DNA of 31,831 bases from JAGOEX01 sp964630905 (GCA_964630905.1 CAZVWR010000036.1:1-31831), one strand, 5' to 3'. Positions 9,291 through 15,271 are shown, counted from the first letter of the stretch. The notes: a model not told the origin generated them from the sequence alone. Made by a program: numbers and translations.

Positions 9291-9318
9291 TTGACAACCC
9301 TTTGTATTTCCATAAGAT
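9291..9318 (+). promoter_or_regulatory. Promoter of rpsU
   Basis: TTGACA (9291-9296), 16-base spacer, TAAGAT (9313-9318) on the plus strand. Expected transcription start is near 9325, giving a leader of about 50 bases. The -10 box and spacer length equal those of the divergent atpE promoter. Confidence 0.65.
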
Positions 9319-9373
9319 AAGCCCGCTTCATGTTGTTTGAACAAATCCGAAGTATGAAAGGCGGTGAAAAAGA

Positions 9374-9589
9374 ATGCGCAGGCAGAAAGTTATCGCTCCT
9401 TTAGAGGTCTATGTTACTGATGATCTTGAGAAGGCAATAAAGATCTTAAAGAAGAAAATGGCTCTTGAAGGTCTTTATAAGGAACTTAAGAAGCGTCGTC
9501 ACTACGAACCACCATCAGTGCGTAACCGTCTTAAAAAGGAAGAAGCCGAGAGAAGACGCAGGAAGAACATGAAGAAGAAGAGAGTTTAA
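9374..9589 (+). CDS. rpsU: 30S ribosomal protein bS21
   Basis: This 71-residue, highly basic protein matches bS21 throughout: PLEVYVTDDLEKAIKILKKKM at the start, then LYKELKKRRHYEPPSVRNRLK and a C-terminal tail of Arg/Lys runs. bS21 binds near the anti-Shine-Dalgarno end of 16S rRNA and helps initiation. The ATG follows AAGGCGGTG with suitable spacing. It is a single-gene unit with its own promoter and a strong terminator directly after the stop. Length is usual. It is divergent from the V-ATPase operon. Confidence 0.97.
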   Translation: MRRQKVIAPLEVYVTDDLEKAIKILKKKMALEGLYKELKKRRHYEPPSVRNRLKKEEAERRRRKNMKKKRV

Positions 9590-9611
9590 CTCTTTTCTGT
9601 TCTGATTTGCC

Positions 9612-9638
9612 GGCCGCCTTCGGGCGGTCTTTTTTTTG
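9612..9638 (+). terminator. Intrinsic terminator of rpsU
   Basis: A stem CCGCC/GGCGG (extended by G-T and G-C pairs) closes the loop TTCG, giving the extra-stable C(UUCG)G tetraloop, and is followed by a run of eight or more T. It lies about 20 bases after the rpsU stop. On the opposite strand there is no T run, so it works for rpsU only. Confidence 0.93.
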
Positions 9639-9642
9639 TCTG

Positions 9643-10443
9643 TTATTTTTTCTTTTCAGTTGCAGGAATTACCGAATCGAGCGGTGAGGAAGTATGTTTG
9701 TAATCTGCAGGGACTTTGAAACTTTCTGCCGGGATCTTTGTGTTTTCAAAAGATACGAGTGTATTTGTAACGACAACTTTTCCATTCTGAAAAGATCTGT
9801 GGATAACAGGAACACCCATATTTTTGACATCTTTCCATGCAGAGACATCGTTTTCGTCCATTGCATAGTCAAGTGATATCTGTTTAAGCCGCTCTATCTC
9901 AACAAGGGAGCATTTCAGTTTTTTCGGGACAACGGTGCAGATCTCTTCTGTCTTGATATCACCCCTCATTCCTTCATAGATCTCACAATCACCGGTTCCC
10001 CACTTTCCCGTTTTTCCTGTTTTAACATAGTTGACAGGTTTCTTATTTTCATTCCCCATCATCATCTGCATCTGTGCTTCAAGCTGAGCTCTCTGTTCCG
10101 GAGCAAGCTGTGCAAGAGCCGCCTGCTGCTGGGCAACAGCCGCTTTCATCTGTTCCTTGATGTGTGCTTTTGAGTCATCTATCTGTTTCTTGGTCATTTT
10201 CATCCAGCTTTTATCCTTGTGATTTATCAGTATCACCTCTTTTTTAGCAATATCATAAATGACAGACTGTTCGCCAGATTCCGAGGTTTCCACCCTGATG
10301 AGATCACCATCGATCAACAGAGTACCGGAACTCTTTTCATTGTTTAAATGTTCTACACTTTCAGTCACGATCTTAACTCCCGCAAAAAGCTGAAAAAAGA
10401 AAAAAGTGACCGCAACTGTTAAAAATGCTTTAAATAAGTTCAT
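9643..10443 (-). CDS. Secreted DUF4412-like protein
   Basis: The 266-residue product has a signal peptide (MNLFKAFLTVAVTFFFFQLFAG) and is predicted periplasmic. The mature part has a beta-rich N-terminal domain (GTLLIDGDLIRVET, VIYDIAKKEVILINHKDKSW). A Gln/Ala/Met-rich helix follows at about residues 85-130 (LAPEQRAQLEAQMQMMMG), then a second domain with three Cys. This matches the DUF4412 pattern, whose function is unknown. ATG at 10443 is chosen because GGAGG lies eight bases upstream; a longer frame from 10479 lacks a site and would spoil the signal peptide. It is divergent from the ECF sigma gene and has its own promoter, so it may belong to that regulon; this is an inference. Confidence 0.75.
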   Translation of the reverse strand: MNLFKAFLTVAVTFFFFQLFAGVKIVTESVEHLNNEKSSGTLLIDGDLIRVETSESGEQSVIYDIAKKEVILINHKDKSWMKMTKKQIDDSKAHIKEQMKAAVAQQQAALAQLAPEQRAQLEAQMQMMMGNENKKPVNYVKTGKTGKWGTGDCEIYEGMRGDIKTEEICTVVPKKLKCSLVEIERLKQISLDYAMDENDVSAWKDVKNMGVPVIHRSFQNGKVVVTNTLVSFENTKIPAESFKVPADYKHTSSPLDSVIPATEKKK

Positions 10444-10478
10444 CCCTGTTCCCTCCGAAATTTCAAAGTGTCTGTGCA

Positions 10479-10506
10479 ATTATAATTTTCGAAGTTTGAA
10501 AAACAA
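10479..10506 (-). promoter_or_regulatory. Promoter of the DUF4412-like gene
   Basis: On the minus strand TTGTTT (10501-10506), 16-base spacer and a perfect TATAAT (10479-10484), about 36 bases before the start codon at 10443. Confidence 0.6.
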
Positions 10507-10533
10507 TTTTTACTTTTTTAACAGTTTTGCGGT

Positions 10534-10539
10534 TATAAT
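10534..10539 (+). promoter_or_regulatory. -10 element upstream of the ECF sigma gene
   Basis: A perfect TATAAT lies 25 bases before the sigma factor ATG. No good -35 box is found 16-18 bases upstream (TACTTT at 17). The AT-rich TTTTTTAACAG stretch could hold an autoregulated ECF -35 site. A short leader of about 20 bases with GGAGGAGG is expected. Confidence 0.45.
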
Positions 10540-10564
10540 ATCCGGACGACCCGGAGGAGGGACA

Positions 10565-11089
10565 ATGTTTGACAGAACAGATTACGACAATTATTTCAAG
10601 GAACTTTTCTGGAACAGAAGGTTCTTTGTTCAGTCAGTGATCAGAAAATATGTGAAAAATCCCGACAGAGTCGATGACATAGTTCAGCAGACTTTTCTTA
10701 AGATATATTTAAACATAAAAAAAGTTCACGGTTCAACGAATCCGGACGGATACATTCATTCCATCGCAGTAAATGAAACCATGAATTTCTTCAAGAAATC
10801 CAAGGAGATGCCTGAAGTTACAATTGATGATGTTCTTGAACACATTCTTCCTGATAAAAATGTCAATATCGAAATGGATCTGGAAAACAGCTCTGTAATC
10901 GAAACTTTTGGAAACACTCTTTCCGCACTTCCGGCAAAAAGAAGAGCAGTCGTCTCTCTTCGGATCTTTGAGGATAAAAGTTTTTCAGATATTTCAAAAA
11001 TGCTTGGAATGTCTGAGGTTTCAGCAAGGAATCTTTTTTCCATTGCTATGAAAAGTATCAGAAGAAAATTTATTAAACAGGGGGTGTAA
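10565..11089 (+). CDS. ECF-type RNA polymerase sigma factor
   Basis: This is a 174-residue two-domain sigma factor. Region 2 lies at about residues 10-75, with DRVDDIVQQTFLKIYLNI and PDGYIHSIAVNETMNFFKK, and region 4 at about 120-170, with LSALPAKRRAVVSLRIFEDKS followed by the helix-turn-helix FSDISKMLGMSEVSARN. Length and lack of region 3 fit ECF sigma factors, which redirect RNA polymerase in response to envelope or metal signals. The ATG at 10565 follows GGAGGAGGG closely; an upstream in-frame extension to 10406 overlaps the divergent promoter region and is rejected. The gene is one base from the small membrane protein gene and begins a three-gene unit. Confidence 0.92.
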   Translation: MFDRTDYDNYFKELFWNRRFFVQSVIRKYVKNPDRVDDIVQQTFLKIYLNIKKVHGSTNPDGYIHSIAVNETMNFFKKSKEMPEVTIDDVLEHILPDKNVNIEMDLENSSVIETFGNTLSALPAKRRAVVSLRIFEDKSFSDISKMLGMSEVSARNLFSIAMKSIRRKFIKQGV

Positions 11090-11090
11090 A

Positions 11091-11363
11091 ATGAATAACG
11101 ACAACATGAAATGGGAAAAAATGCTTAACGATGTCATGGTTGAAGGAAAAAAGATCAAAAAAAGAAATACATTGGTAAAAACATTCAGCGGAATCAGTTT
11201 TGTTATTCTGCTTGCAGTTTCATTGTTTGTAACTACCTATAAAGACAGCGATATTAACCGTAATGATCTGATGGCCACAGATCAATTCGGTAATGAGATA
11301 GAGGTTGCTCTCGTTGCAGCCGACGCTTTTTTTGACGAAGATCTGGAAATGTTAATTTATTAA
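11091..11363 (+). CDS. Small single-TM protein, candidate anti-sigma factor
   Basis: A 90-residue protein with a charged cytoplasmic N-terminus of about 30 residues, one transmembrane segment at about 31-50 (FSGISFVILLAVSLFVTTY) and an acidic extracytoplasmic tail of 40 residues. It has no zinc-binding HxxxCxxC anti-sigma motif. I do not recognise a family. Its position directly after an ECF sigma gene (gap of one base, GGGGG site within the sigma 3' end) and before a periplasmic Spy-like protein, with one TM and a short N-tail, is like CnrY, the minimal membrane anti-sigma of the Cnr system. That role is inferred from context only. Confidence 0.75.
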   Translation: MNNDNMKWEKMLNDVMVEGKKIKKRNTLVKTFSGISFVILLAVSLFVTTYKDSDINRNDLMATDQFGNEIEVALVAADAFFDEDLEMLIY

Positions 11364-11376
11364 AATGGAGGAGAAG

Positions 11377-11862
11377 ATGAAAAACTCACTTAAACTCGCG
11401 GTGATCATAATTGCAATTTTTTCAGTTATGCCTGTCTCCGCACAGAAAATGGGAAAAGGACACGGTGGAAAAAAGGGCGAACACATGATGATGATGCATG
11501 AAAAAATGCTTGAAGAGGCGGGCGTTCCCGAGACAAAAAGAGCCGAGATCAGAAAAAAAGGGCACGACATTCATAAAGAAATGATGGACATCAATTTCAA
11601 CATCGGCGAGATCAGGATAAAAATGAAAAATGAGTACGAAAAAGAAAAACCCGACATCAATTCTTTGAAATCATTGAATAATCAGATTGCAGAACTTAGA
11701 AAGAAACAGTTTATCCTCATGGGTAATTTCAAAATAGACACCTTCAGTTCGCTCACTCCTGACCAGAGAAAAAAGATGATGGAACTCATGAAGGAAAAAA
11801 GAAAGAATTTCATGGGAAGAATGGGTGGCGAAGGTCCCGGCCCGATGGATGATGACGAATAA
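11377..11862 (+). CDS. Periplasmic Spy/CpxP/CnrX-like protein
   Basis: The 161-residue protein has a signal peptide (MKNSLKLAVIIIAIFSVMPVSA) and a helical mature part. The mature N-terminus is rich in His and Met (GHGGKKGEHMMMMHEKM), followed by long charged helices and SSLTPDQRKKMMELMKEKRK, the LTxxQ motif of the Spy/CpxP/ZraP family. Members act as periplasmic chaperones or metal sensors. The ATG at 11377 has GGAGG five bases upstream; the frame could open at 11365, but that start has no site. It is third in the sigma operon, 13 bases after the membrane protein gene. The metal-type residues and context suggest the sensor of an ECF pathway, as CnrX is for CnrY/CnrH. Confidence 0.85.
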   Translation: MKNSLKLAVIIIAIFSVMPVSAQKMGKGHGGKKGEHMMMMHEKMLEEAGVPETKRAEIRKKGHDIHKEMMDINFNIGEIRIKMKNEYEKEKPDINSLKSLNNQIAELRKKQFILMGNFKIDTFSSLTPDQRKKMMELMKEKRKNFMGRMGGEGPGPMDDDE

Positions 11863-11879
11863 AAAATCTCTTATTTTTT
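11861..11879. terminator. Possible weak bidirectional terminator
   Basis: AAAAAAT and ATTTTTT form a 7-base AT-only inverted repeat around CTCTT between the convergent spy-like and mscL genes. A U run is present on both strands, but the stem is weak. Confidence 0.3.
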
Positions 11880-12248
11880 CAGAAGATCTCTTATTTCAGT
11901 GAGAAGAACAACTTCGGCAGATGGAGCCGGCGGAGCGGAGGGCGCGGATTCTTCTTTCTTTTTCAGTGAATTAAGTCCCTTTATCAGCATGAAGATCGCA
12001 AAAGCCACGATGGTGAAATCGAATGTAACCTGAATGAAATTACCGTATTTGATAACCGATTCACCCACTGTAAACTGCAAAGTTGTGAAGTTCAAGCCTC
12101 CTACAAAAAGGCCGATCAACGGCATGACCACATCCCCGACAATCGAGGTTACGATCTTGCCGAAAGCGGCTCCGATAATTATACCCACAGCCATGTCAAT
12201 GACATTCCCCCTCATCGCGAAAGTCTTGAATTCGTTAATGATTTTCAT
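11871..12248 (-). CDS. mscL: Large-conductance mechanosensitive channel
   Basis: The 125-residue protein is MscL: N-terminal amphipathic helix plus MRGNVIDMAVGIIIGAAFGKIVTSIVGDVVMPLIG in the first pore helix, a short periplasmic loop, the second helix (FTIVAFAIFMLIKGLNSLKKK) and a C-terminal helix EVVLLTEIRDLLKK. It forms a homopentameric inner-membrane pore that opens under extreme membrane tension to release solutes. Length and the Gly/Ala-rich gate are normal; a Ser/Ala/Pro-rich linker of about 15 residues precedes the C-terminal bundle. GGAG lies seven bases before the ATG. The start overlaps the HAD phosphatase gene by 14 bases, so it is the last gene of the run that begins with the TA module. 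Confidence 0.98.
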   Translation of the reverse strand: MKIINEFKTFAMRGNVIDMAVGIIIGAAFGKIVTSIVGDVVMPLIGLFVGGLNFTTLQFTVGESVIKYGNFIQVTFDFTIVAFAIFMLIKGLNSLKKKEESAPSAPPAPSAEVVLLTEIRDLLKK

Positions 12249-12900
12249 TGATTGTCTCCAAAAGTAAAGTGTTAAGCTTTTTTATGTTTCTACAAATATA
12301 AGTCGCTCCGGCTTTTTTGAGTTCTGTTTCGCCGCCATATCCGAATGTGACGCCGATGGAGTCGATGCCGTTCTCTTTTGCGCCGACAATATCATAAAAC
12401 CGGTCGCCGATCATGACTGTTTTATCTTTTTCGAGTTTGAACTTTTCTATGATGTGGCTGATTATTTCCGGTTTGCCCGATTCCGTTCCGTTGAGATTAC
12501 TTCCTTTAACATACTGGAAATACTTAGCTATTCCGAAATTATTAAGCACAGTGTTTGCATGGACTGTCGGTTTTGAAGTTGCAAGAATGATCTTCAACTT
12601 CCGGCTTTCAAGCGATTCAAGAAGCTCGACAACTCCCGGAAATATACTGTTTTCATTTATACCTTTATCGGTGAAATATTCGCGGAAATATTGCACTGCA
12701 AGTTCTGAATTTTCTTCGTTAAAACCGCAGAAATCACGAAAAGAGACATGAAGCGGCGGCCCGATGAACTTCATCAGATCACCAACCTCGCTTTCATTCA
12801 CTCCGAATTTTGCCAAAGCAAATTTAACAGAATTTATAATTCCCTCTTTCGGATCGGTCAAAGTCCCGTCAAGATCAAATAGAATGTTTGTGTAATTCAT
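12235..12900 (-). CDS. HAD-superfamily phosphatase (phosphoglycolate phosphatase / nucleotidase type)
   Basis: A 221-residue cytoplasmic hydrolase with all HAD motifs. DLDGTLTD at residues 9-16 holds the nucleophile Asp9 and Asp11, LATSKP (about 110-115) is motif II, a Lys in KPEIISHII is motif III, and VMIGDRFYDIVGAKENGIDSIGVTFGYG is motif IV. A helical C1 cap occupies residues about 18-85. The overall pattern fits the Gph/PpaX/YjjG group, which dephosphorylates small phosphometabolites; the substrate cannot be read from sequence. It overlaps the GrpB gene by four bases (ATGA) and mscL by 14, so the three are co-translated. Confidence 0.9.
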   Translation of the reverse strand: MNYTNILFDLDGTLTDPKEGIINSVKFALAKFGVNESEVGDLMKFIGPPLHVSFRDFCGFNEENSELAVQYFREYFTDKGINENSIFPGVVELLESLESRKLKIILATSKPTVHANTVLNNFGIAKYFQYVKGSNLNGTESGKPEIISHIIEKFKLEKDKTVMIGDRFYDIVGAKENGIDSIGVTFGYGGETELKKAGATYICRNIKKLNTLLLETINENH

Positions 12901-13484
12901 GTTTCTCCGCTTCTGATTATTTCGTTAATTTTTGTAATGAAATCTGTTTTTGCGTTTGTGTAATTTTCGCGGTTATATTTATGGATTTGTGCGAGCTCAA
13001 TTTTGAGTTGTTCATATTCTTTTGCAATTTCAGGATGTTGTCTCAGATATTCACAGAATTTGATCTCTTCCCAGTCACCACTGAATCTGACATGAATATG
13101 AAACACCTGTCCGGCAAATCCTGAATCGGTATAACCTTTTACAAGCATAATGTGGGGAGCAGAATTTTTAGGTTGTGGAATATAATTGTATCCGGCATCG
13201 ACAAATCTTTTTATAAATGCTGTTTTATCAAAGAATTCAACCACTTCAAGCAGAATATCAATGATCGGTTTTGCTTTTATTCCAGAAACTGAAGTGCTTC
13301 CGACATGAGTTATCCGCACAATGTTTTCAACTCCTGTCAGTTCTTCTATCAACCTCTTTTCAGCTTCAAATAATCCTTTCCACTCCGGATCATGATCTGA
13401 CAGAGATATAGGAAACAGCCGCCCAAGTTCATCAGCCGTCATTTCTGAAAGGGGTTTTTGTGATTGAATGTTCGTGTGTTTCAT
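12897..13484 (-). CDS. GrpB / UPF0157 family protein
   Basis: The 195-residue protein has the GrpB-family core, with ISLSDHDPEWKGLFEAEKRLI, then HVGSTSVSGIKAKPIIDILLEV and, further on, a VFHIHVRF strand and YEQLKIELA. The GSTxVxGxxAKPxIDI block places it in the nucleotidyltransferase-like fold, possibly acting on small molecules or CoA-related substrates; no function is settled. An N-terminal extension of about 20 residues precedes the usual start; a later Met at residue 15 lacks a ribosome site. It begins one base after the toxin stop and overlaps the HAD gene by four bases. Confidence 0.88.
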   Translation of the reverse strand: MKHTNIQSQKPLSEMTADELGRLFPISLSDHDPEWKGLFEAEKRLIEELTGVENIVRITHVGSTSVSGIKAKPIIDILLEVVEFFDKTAFIKRFVDAGYNYIPQPKNSAPHIMLVKGYTDSGFAGQVFHIHVRFSGDWEEIKFCEYLRQHPEIAKEYEQLKIELAQIHKYNRENYTNAKTDFITKINEIIRSGET

Positions 13485-13485
13485 T

Positions 13486-13827
13486 TCAGTATCTGCCGAT
13501 CATCTTGTTGAAGATTATTTTTTCGATATCTCTTCTTGAATCAAATACTGAAAGAATATAGACCTTTCTGTCACGGATGACATACAGAATTCTCCAGACA
13601 TCAACAACAATATCTCTATATCTGGTCAAACCGAGTTCTTTTAATTCAGGAGAGATTTTTCCCTGTTCAGGAAACAGTTCAAGTGTTTGACATTTTTCTT
13701 TAATCAGCCGGTAAACATTTTGTGATGTAAGTGATCTATCCGCAGCAATATAACTGACTATATCAGAAAGATCGTTTACAGCTCCAACTGTCCATAAAAC
13801 CTCAAATTTTTCTATTTTTTGAGCCAT
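13486..13827 (-). CDS. RelE/ParE-superfamily toxin
   Basis: The 113-residue protein has the RelE/ParE plan: helical N-terminus (VNDLSDIVSYIAADRSLTSQNVYRLIKEKCQTLELFP), then the strands GLTRYRDIVVDVWRILYVIRDRKVYILSVFDSRRDIEK. The YRDIVVDVWRILY and VYILSVFDSRRD segments are close to ParE/YoeB-like toxins; ParE members poison gyrase and RelE members cut mRNA at the ribosome. Which target applies is not clear. It overlaps the antitoxin gene by 16 bases, as is usual for type II pairs. The toxin is uninterrupted, and a GrpB gene follows after one base. Confidence 0.9.
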   Translation of the reverse strand: MAQKIEKFEVLWTVGAVNDLSDIVSYIAADRSLTSQNVYRLIKEKCQTLELFPEQGKISPELKELGLTRYRDIVVDVWRILYVIRDRKVYILSVFDSRRDIEKIIFNKMIGRY

Positions 13828-14093
13828 GGGTTTTCTTTCTCAATTTTTTCAAAAACTTCGTCCTGATTAATCAAATTTCCCGCTTCAATATCTTTTTCAG
13901 CCATTGCAATAAGTTTCAACATGGCGATAGTTTTTTTCATTGATTCGTAAGTTTCAGCATCAACGATAACCGCTTTTGCAGTTCCGTTCTGAGTCACATA
14001 AAGCGGACGCTGAGTTTCATTTACCTGCATCAGCACCTCTGTTGCATGTGCCTTAACATACGAGATGGGCTTGATATCTTCTTTTATTTTCAT
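13812..14093 (-). CDS. Phd/YefM-family antitoxin
   Basis: This 93-residue antitoxin begins MKIKEDIKPISYVKAHATEVL, the N-terminal DNA-binding fold of Phd/YefM proteins, continues with RPLYVTQNGTAKAVIVDAETYESM and ends in an acidic helix (DEVFEKIEKENPWLKK) that would wrap the toxin. I chose ATG at 14093 because GGAGG is five bases upstream. A longer frame to 14174 runs through the promoter and operator and is rejected. The protein normally binds palindromes in its own promoter and blocks the toxin; a fitting palindrome lies at 14133-14143. Confidence 0.92.
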   Translation of the reverse strand: MKIKEDIKPISYVKAHATEVLMQVNETQRPLYVTQNGTAKAVIVDAETYESMKKTIAMLKLIAMAEKDIEAGNLINQDEVFEKIEKENPWLKK

Positions 14094-14117
14094 CGCTCCC
14101 TCCAACAACATTGACCT

Positions 14118-14153
14118 AAATATAGTACTTAATTCAGTCTGAATGGCAAGAAA
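14118..14153 (-). promoter_or_regulatory. Promoter/operator of the phd-parE module (copy 1 of a direct repeat)
   Basis: On the minus strand TTGCCA (14144-14149), 16-base spacer and TACTAT (14122-14127) precede the antitoxin start by about 28 bases. The spacer holds the 11-base palindrome TTCAGACTGAA, a likely antitoxin operator. The whole segment, differing by one shifted base, recurs at 14897-14932. Confidence 0.75.
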
Positions 14154-14221
14154 ACGAATCAATTTCTGTGTCAATCATTTCTTAGAAAAGAACCAAGCCA
14201 TTATCCTTTTTTAAATCATTT

Positions 14222-14341
14222 TTATATCTGTATCTTTATTTTTCCCTGGGCGAATTGGCTTAAAACAAGCTGCATAAGTGTCTGATACGGAATTCTTTCA
14301 GCATCGGCTTTTTTGAATTTATAAAAATTGATTTTTATGGT
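14222..14341 (-). pseudogene. CopG/BrnA-type antitoxin remnant (3' end only)
   Basis: Read on the minus strand, the frame ending in the TAA at 14222-14224 encodes KKADAERIPYQTLMQLVLSQ followed by FAQGKIKIQI. The K-A-E-x-IPYQTLMQ-L-L pattern is the C-terminal helix pair of CopG/BrnA-type ribbon-helix-helix antitoxins. Upstream the frame reaches a stop at 14342-14344 without a start codon or the N-terminal beta strand, so only the last 38 codons or so remain. No toxin partner is left. It lies between the Phd promoter and a secreted-protein gene, inside the segment bounded by the duplicated promoter, which suggests a decayed TA locus. Confidence 0.75.
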
Positions 14342-14344
14342 TTA

Positions 14345-14749
14345 TTATTTAAACCACAGTCCAACAACAAATAATTTATTATTTCTTTTAGATAAGACAA
14401 ATTGGATCAACACATCATCTTTCAATTTATCAGACTTTCCTTTCCAAATGACCTGCGTATAGCTGCCTTTGTTTAAGAATCCTAAATATTTAGTTAATGA
14501 TATTTTTCCAAACTGAGTATTTATTTGTTCCTGTGTAGCAATAAATCTTGATTCCGACAATGCTTCTTTCATTGATTCATCAAAATCCTTTGAATACATT
14601 TTATAATCTTTTTTTTCAATTCCCATTAACACATTTTCCAATAATGGCGCTGCCATTTTTTGAACATCATCATCACTTTGAGATATTTGTTCCGCATTGA
14701 TTAATTGAAAAGATGCAATTAAAAATAAAATAAAAATGAAATGTTTCAT
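14345..14749 (-). CDS. Small secreted protein, possibly DUF3887-like
   Basis: A 134-residue protein with a clear signal peptide (MKHFIFILFLIASFQLINA). The mature part is helical then beta-rich: YKMYSKDFDESMKEALSESRF, QEQINTQFGKI, and strands YTQVIWKGKSDKLKDDVLIQF and NKLFVVGLWFK. This resembles DUF3887/NTF2-like secreted domains; I cannot assign a function. GGGGG lies six bases before the ATG. The gene is flanked by a duplicated TA promoter/operator and a TA relic, is AT-rich, and probably arrived with or was captured by the upstream promoter at 14901-14928. Its stop adjoins the frame of the relic, with two tandem TAA codons. Confidence 0.75.
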   Translation of the reverse strand: MKHFIFILFLIASFQLINAEQISQSDDDVQKMAAPLLENVLMGIEKKDYKMYSKDFDESMKEALSESRFIATQEQINTQFGKISLTKYLGFLNKGSYTQVIWKGKSDKLKDDVLIQFVLSKRNNKLFVVGLWFK

Positions 14750-14829
14750 GTCAACCCCCTTAAATCATTTAATTAACCGATCAATTTAATGATGTTTTCT
14801 TAATCCACATGTTATCAAACATCCGTGTA

Positions 14830-14874
14830 TCATACATTATTTATACTTTTAAGTATTGCTTCAGTTCTATTCAT
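14830..14874 (-). other. 14-codon leader ORF or gene-start relic after promoter copy 2
   Basis: On the minus strand GGAGG, five bases, then ATG (14872-14874) starts a frame of 14 codons (MNRTEAILKSINNV) ending at TGA 14830. It sits at the distance from promoter copy 2 where an antitoxin start would be expected, but the peptide is not like Phd. It may be a truncated gene or a leader peptide. The rest of the 306-base gap 14750-15055 holds promoter copy 2 and the hip operators, and nothing else recognised. Confidence 0.4.
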
Positions 14875-14896
14875 TTATTCCTCCACGATTTAGCAA

Positions 14897-14932
14897 AAAT
14901 ATAGTAACTTATTCAGTCTGAATGGCAAGAAA
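14897..14932 (-). promoter_or_regulatory. Second copy of the TA promoter/operator (direct repeat)
   Basis: TTGCCA (14923-14928), 16-base spacer with the palindrome TTCAGACTGAA, and TACTAT (14901-14906). It matches 14118-14153 apart from one single-base shift in an A/T run, in the same orientation, 779 bases away. It is followed by a GGAGG site and a 14-codon frame, then by the secreted-protein gene it may now drive. Confidence 0.7.
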
Positions 14933-14952
14933 GAATTTTTTCAACTAAGAAT

Positions 14953-15054
14953 TTAATCCCTTTCGGGTATAAAATCATAAAACAACTTGACAATTGCACC
15001 CGATAAGGTATAAAATCATTGTGTTTGATGTTTTTTACACCCGATGAGGTATAA
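14953..15054 (+). promoter_or_regulatory. hip promoter with three evenly spaced operators
   Basis: Three imperfect palindromes of the form TTANACC-N6-GGTATAA lie at 14953-14972, 14994-15013 and 15035-15054; their centres are 41 and 41 bases apart. The right half GGTATAA is identical in all three. A promoter TTGACA (14987-14992), 16-base spacer, TATAAA (15009-15014) has its -10 box inside the second operator. The third operator contains the GAGG ribosome site of hipB. This fits repression of both transcription and perhaps translation start access by a HipB-type repressor. Confidence 0.85.
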
Positions 15055-15055
15055 T

Positions 15056-15271
15056 ATGAGTTCAGAAAAACTTAGAAATTTTGTTAAGAAAAGAAGAAAG
15101 ATGCTCGGTATGACCCAGCTTGAGCTTTCTGAACGGAGTGGAACGGGTCTGCGGTTTATCCGTGAACTGGAGCAGGGAAAAGCTACTCTCCGTCTTGACA
15201 AGATCAATCAGGTTCTTGCACTGTTCGGGCACGAAATGGCTCCTGTTCAAGTTGAAAGAGGTGACAAATGA
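15056..15271 (+). CDS. hipB: HipB-like XRE-family antitoxin/repressor
   Basis: A 71-residue helix-turn-helix protein. The core MTQLELSERSGTGLRFIRELEQGKATLRLDKINQVLALFG is the HipB/XRE pattern, with a short C-terminal tail VQVERGDK that in HipB helps bind the kinase. It should bind the three operators directly upstream as a dimer. I chose ATG at 15056, since GAGG lies six bases before it; a frame from 15044 would begin inside the operator. The stop overlaps the next start by four bases (ATGA). In three-gene HipBST modules this protein is mainly the DNA-binding partner. Confidence 0.9.
   Translation: MSSEKLRNFVKKRRKMLGMTQLELSERSGTGLRFIRELEQGKATLRLDKINQVLALFGHEMAPVQVERGDK

Noticed and set aside
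10406..10564. N-terminal extension of the ECF sigma factor
   Set aside because: It would cover the divergent promoters and lacks a ribosome site; ATG 10565 follows GGAGGAGGG.
13812..14174. Longer (120-aa) start for the Phd antitoxin
   Set aside because: The extra 27 codons run through the -35, -10 and operator palindrome; the ATG at 14093 has a GGAGG site.
14750..15055. Small RNA or riboswitch in the 306-base gap
   Set aside because: The gap is accounted for by promoter copy 2, a 14-codon frame and the hip operators; no stable GC hairpin was seen.
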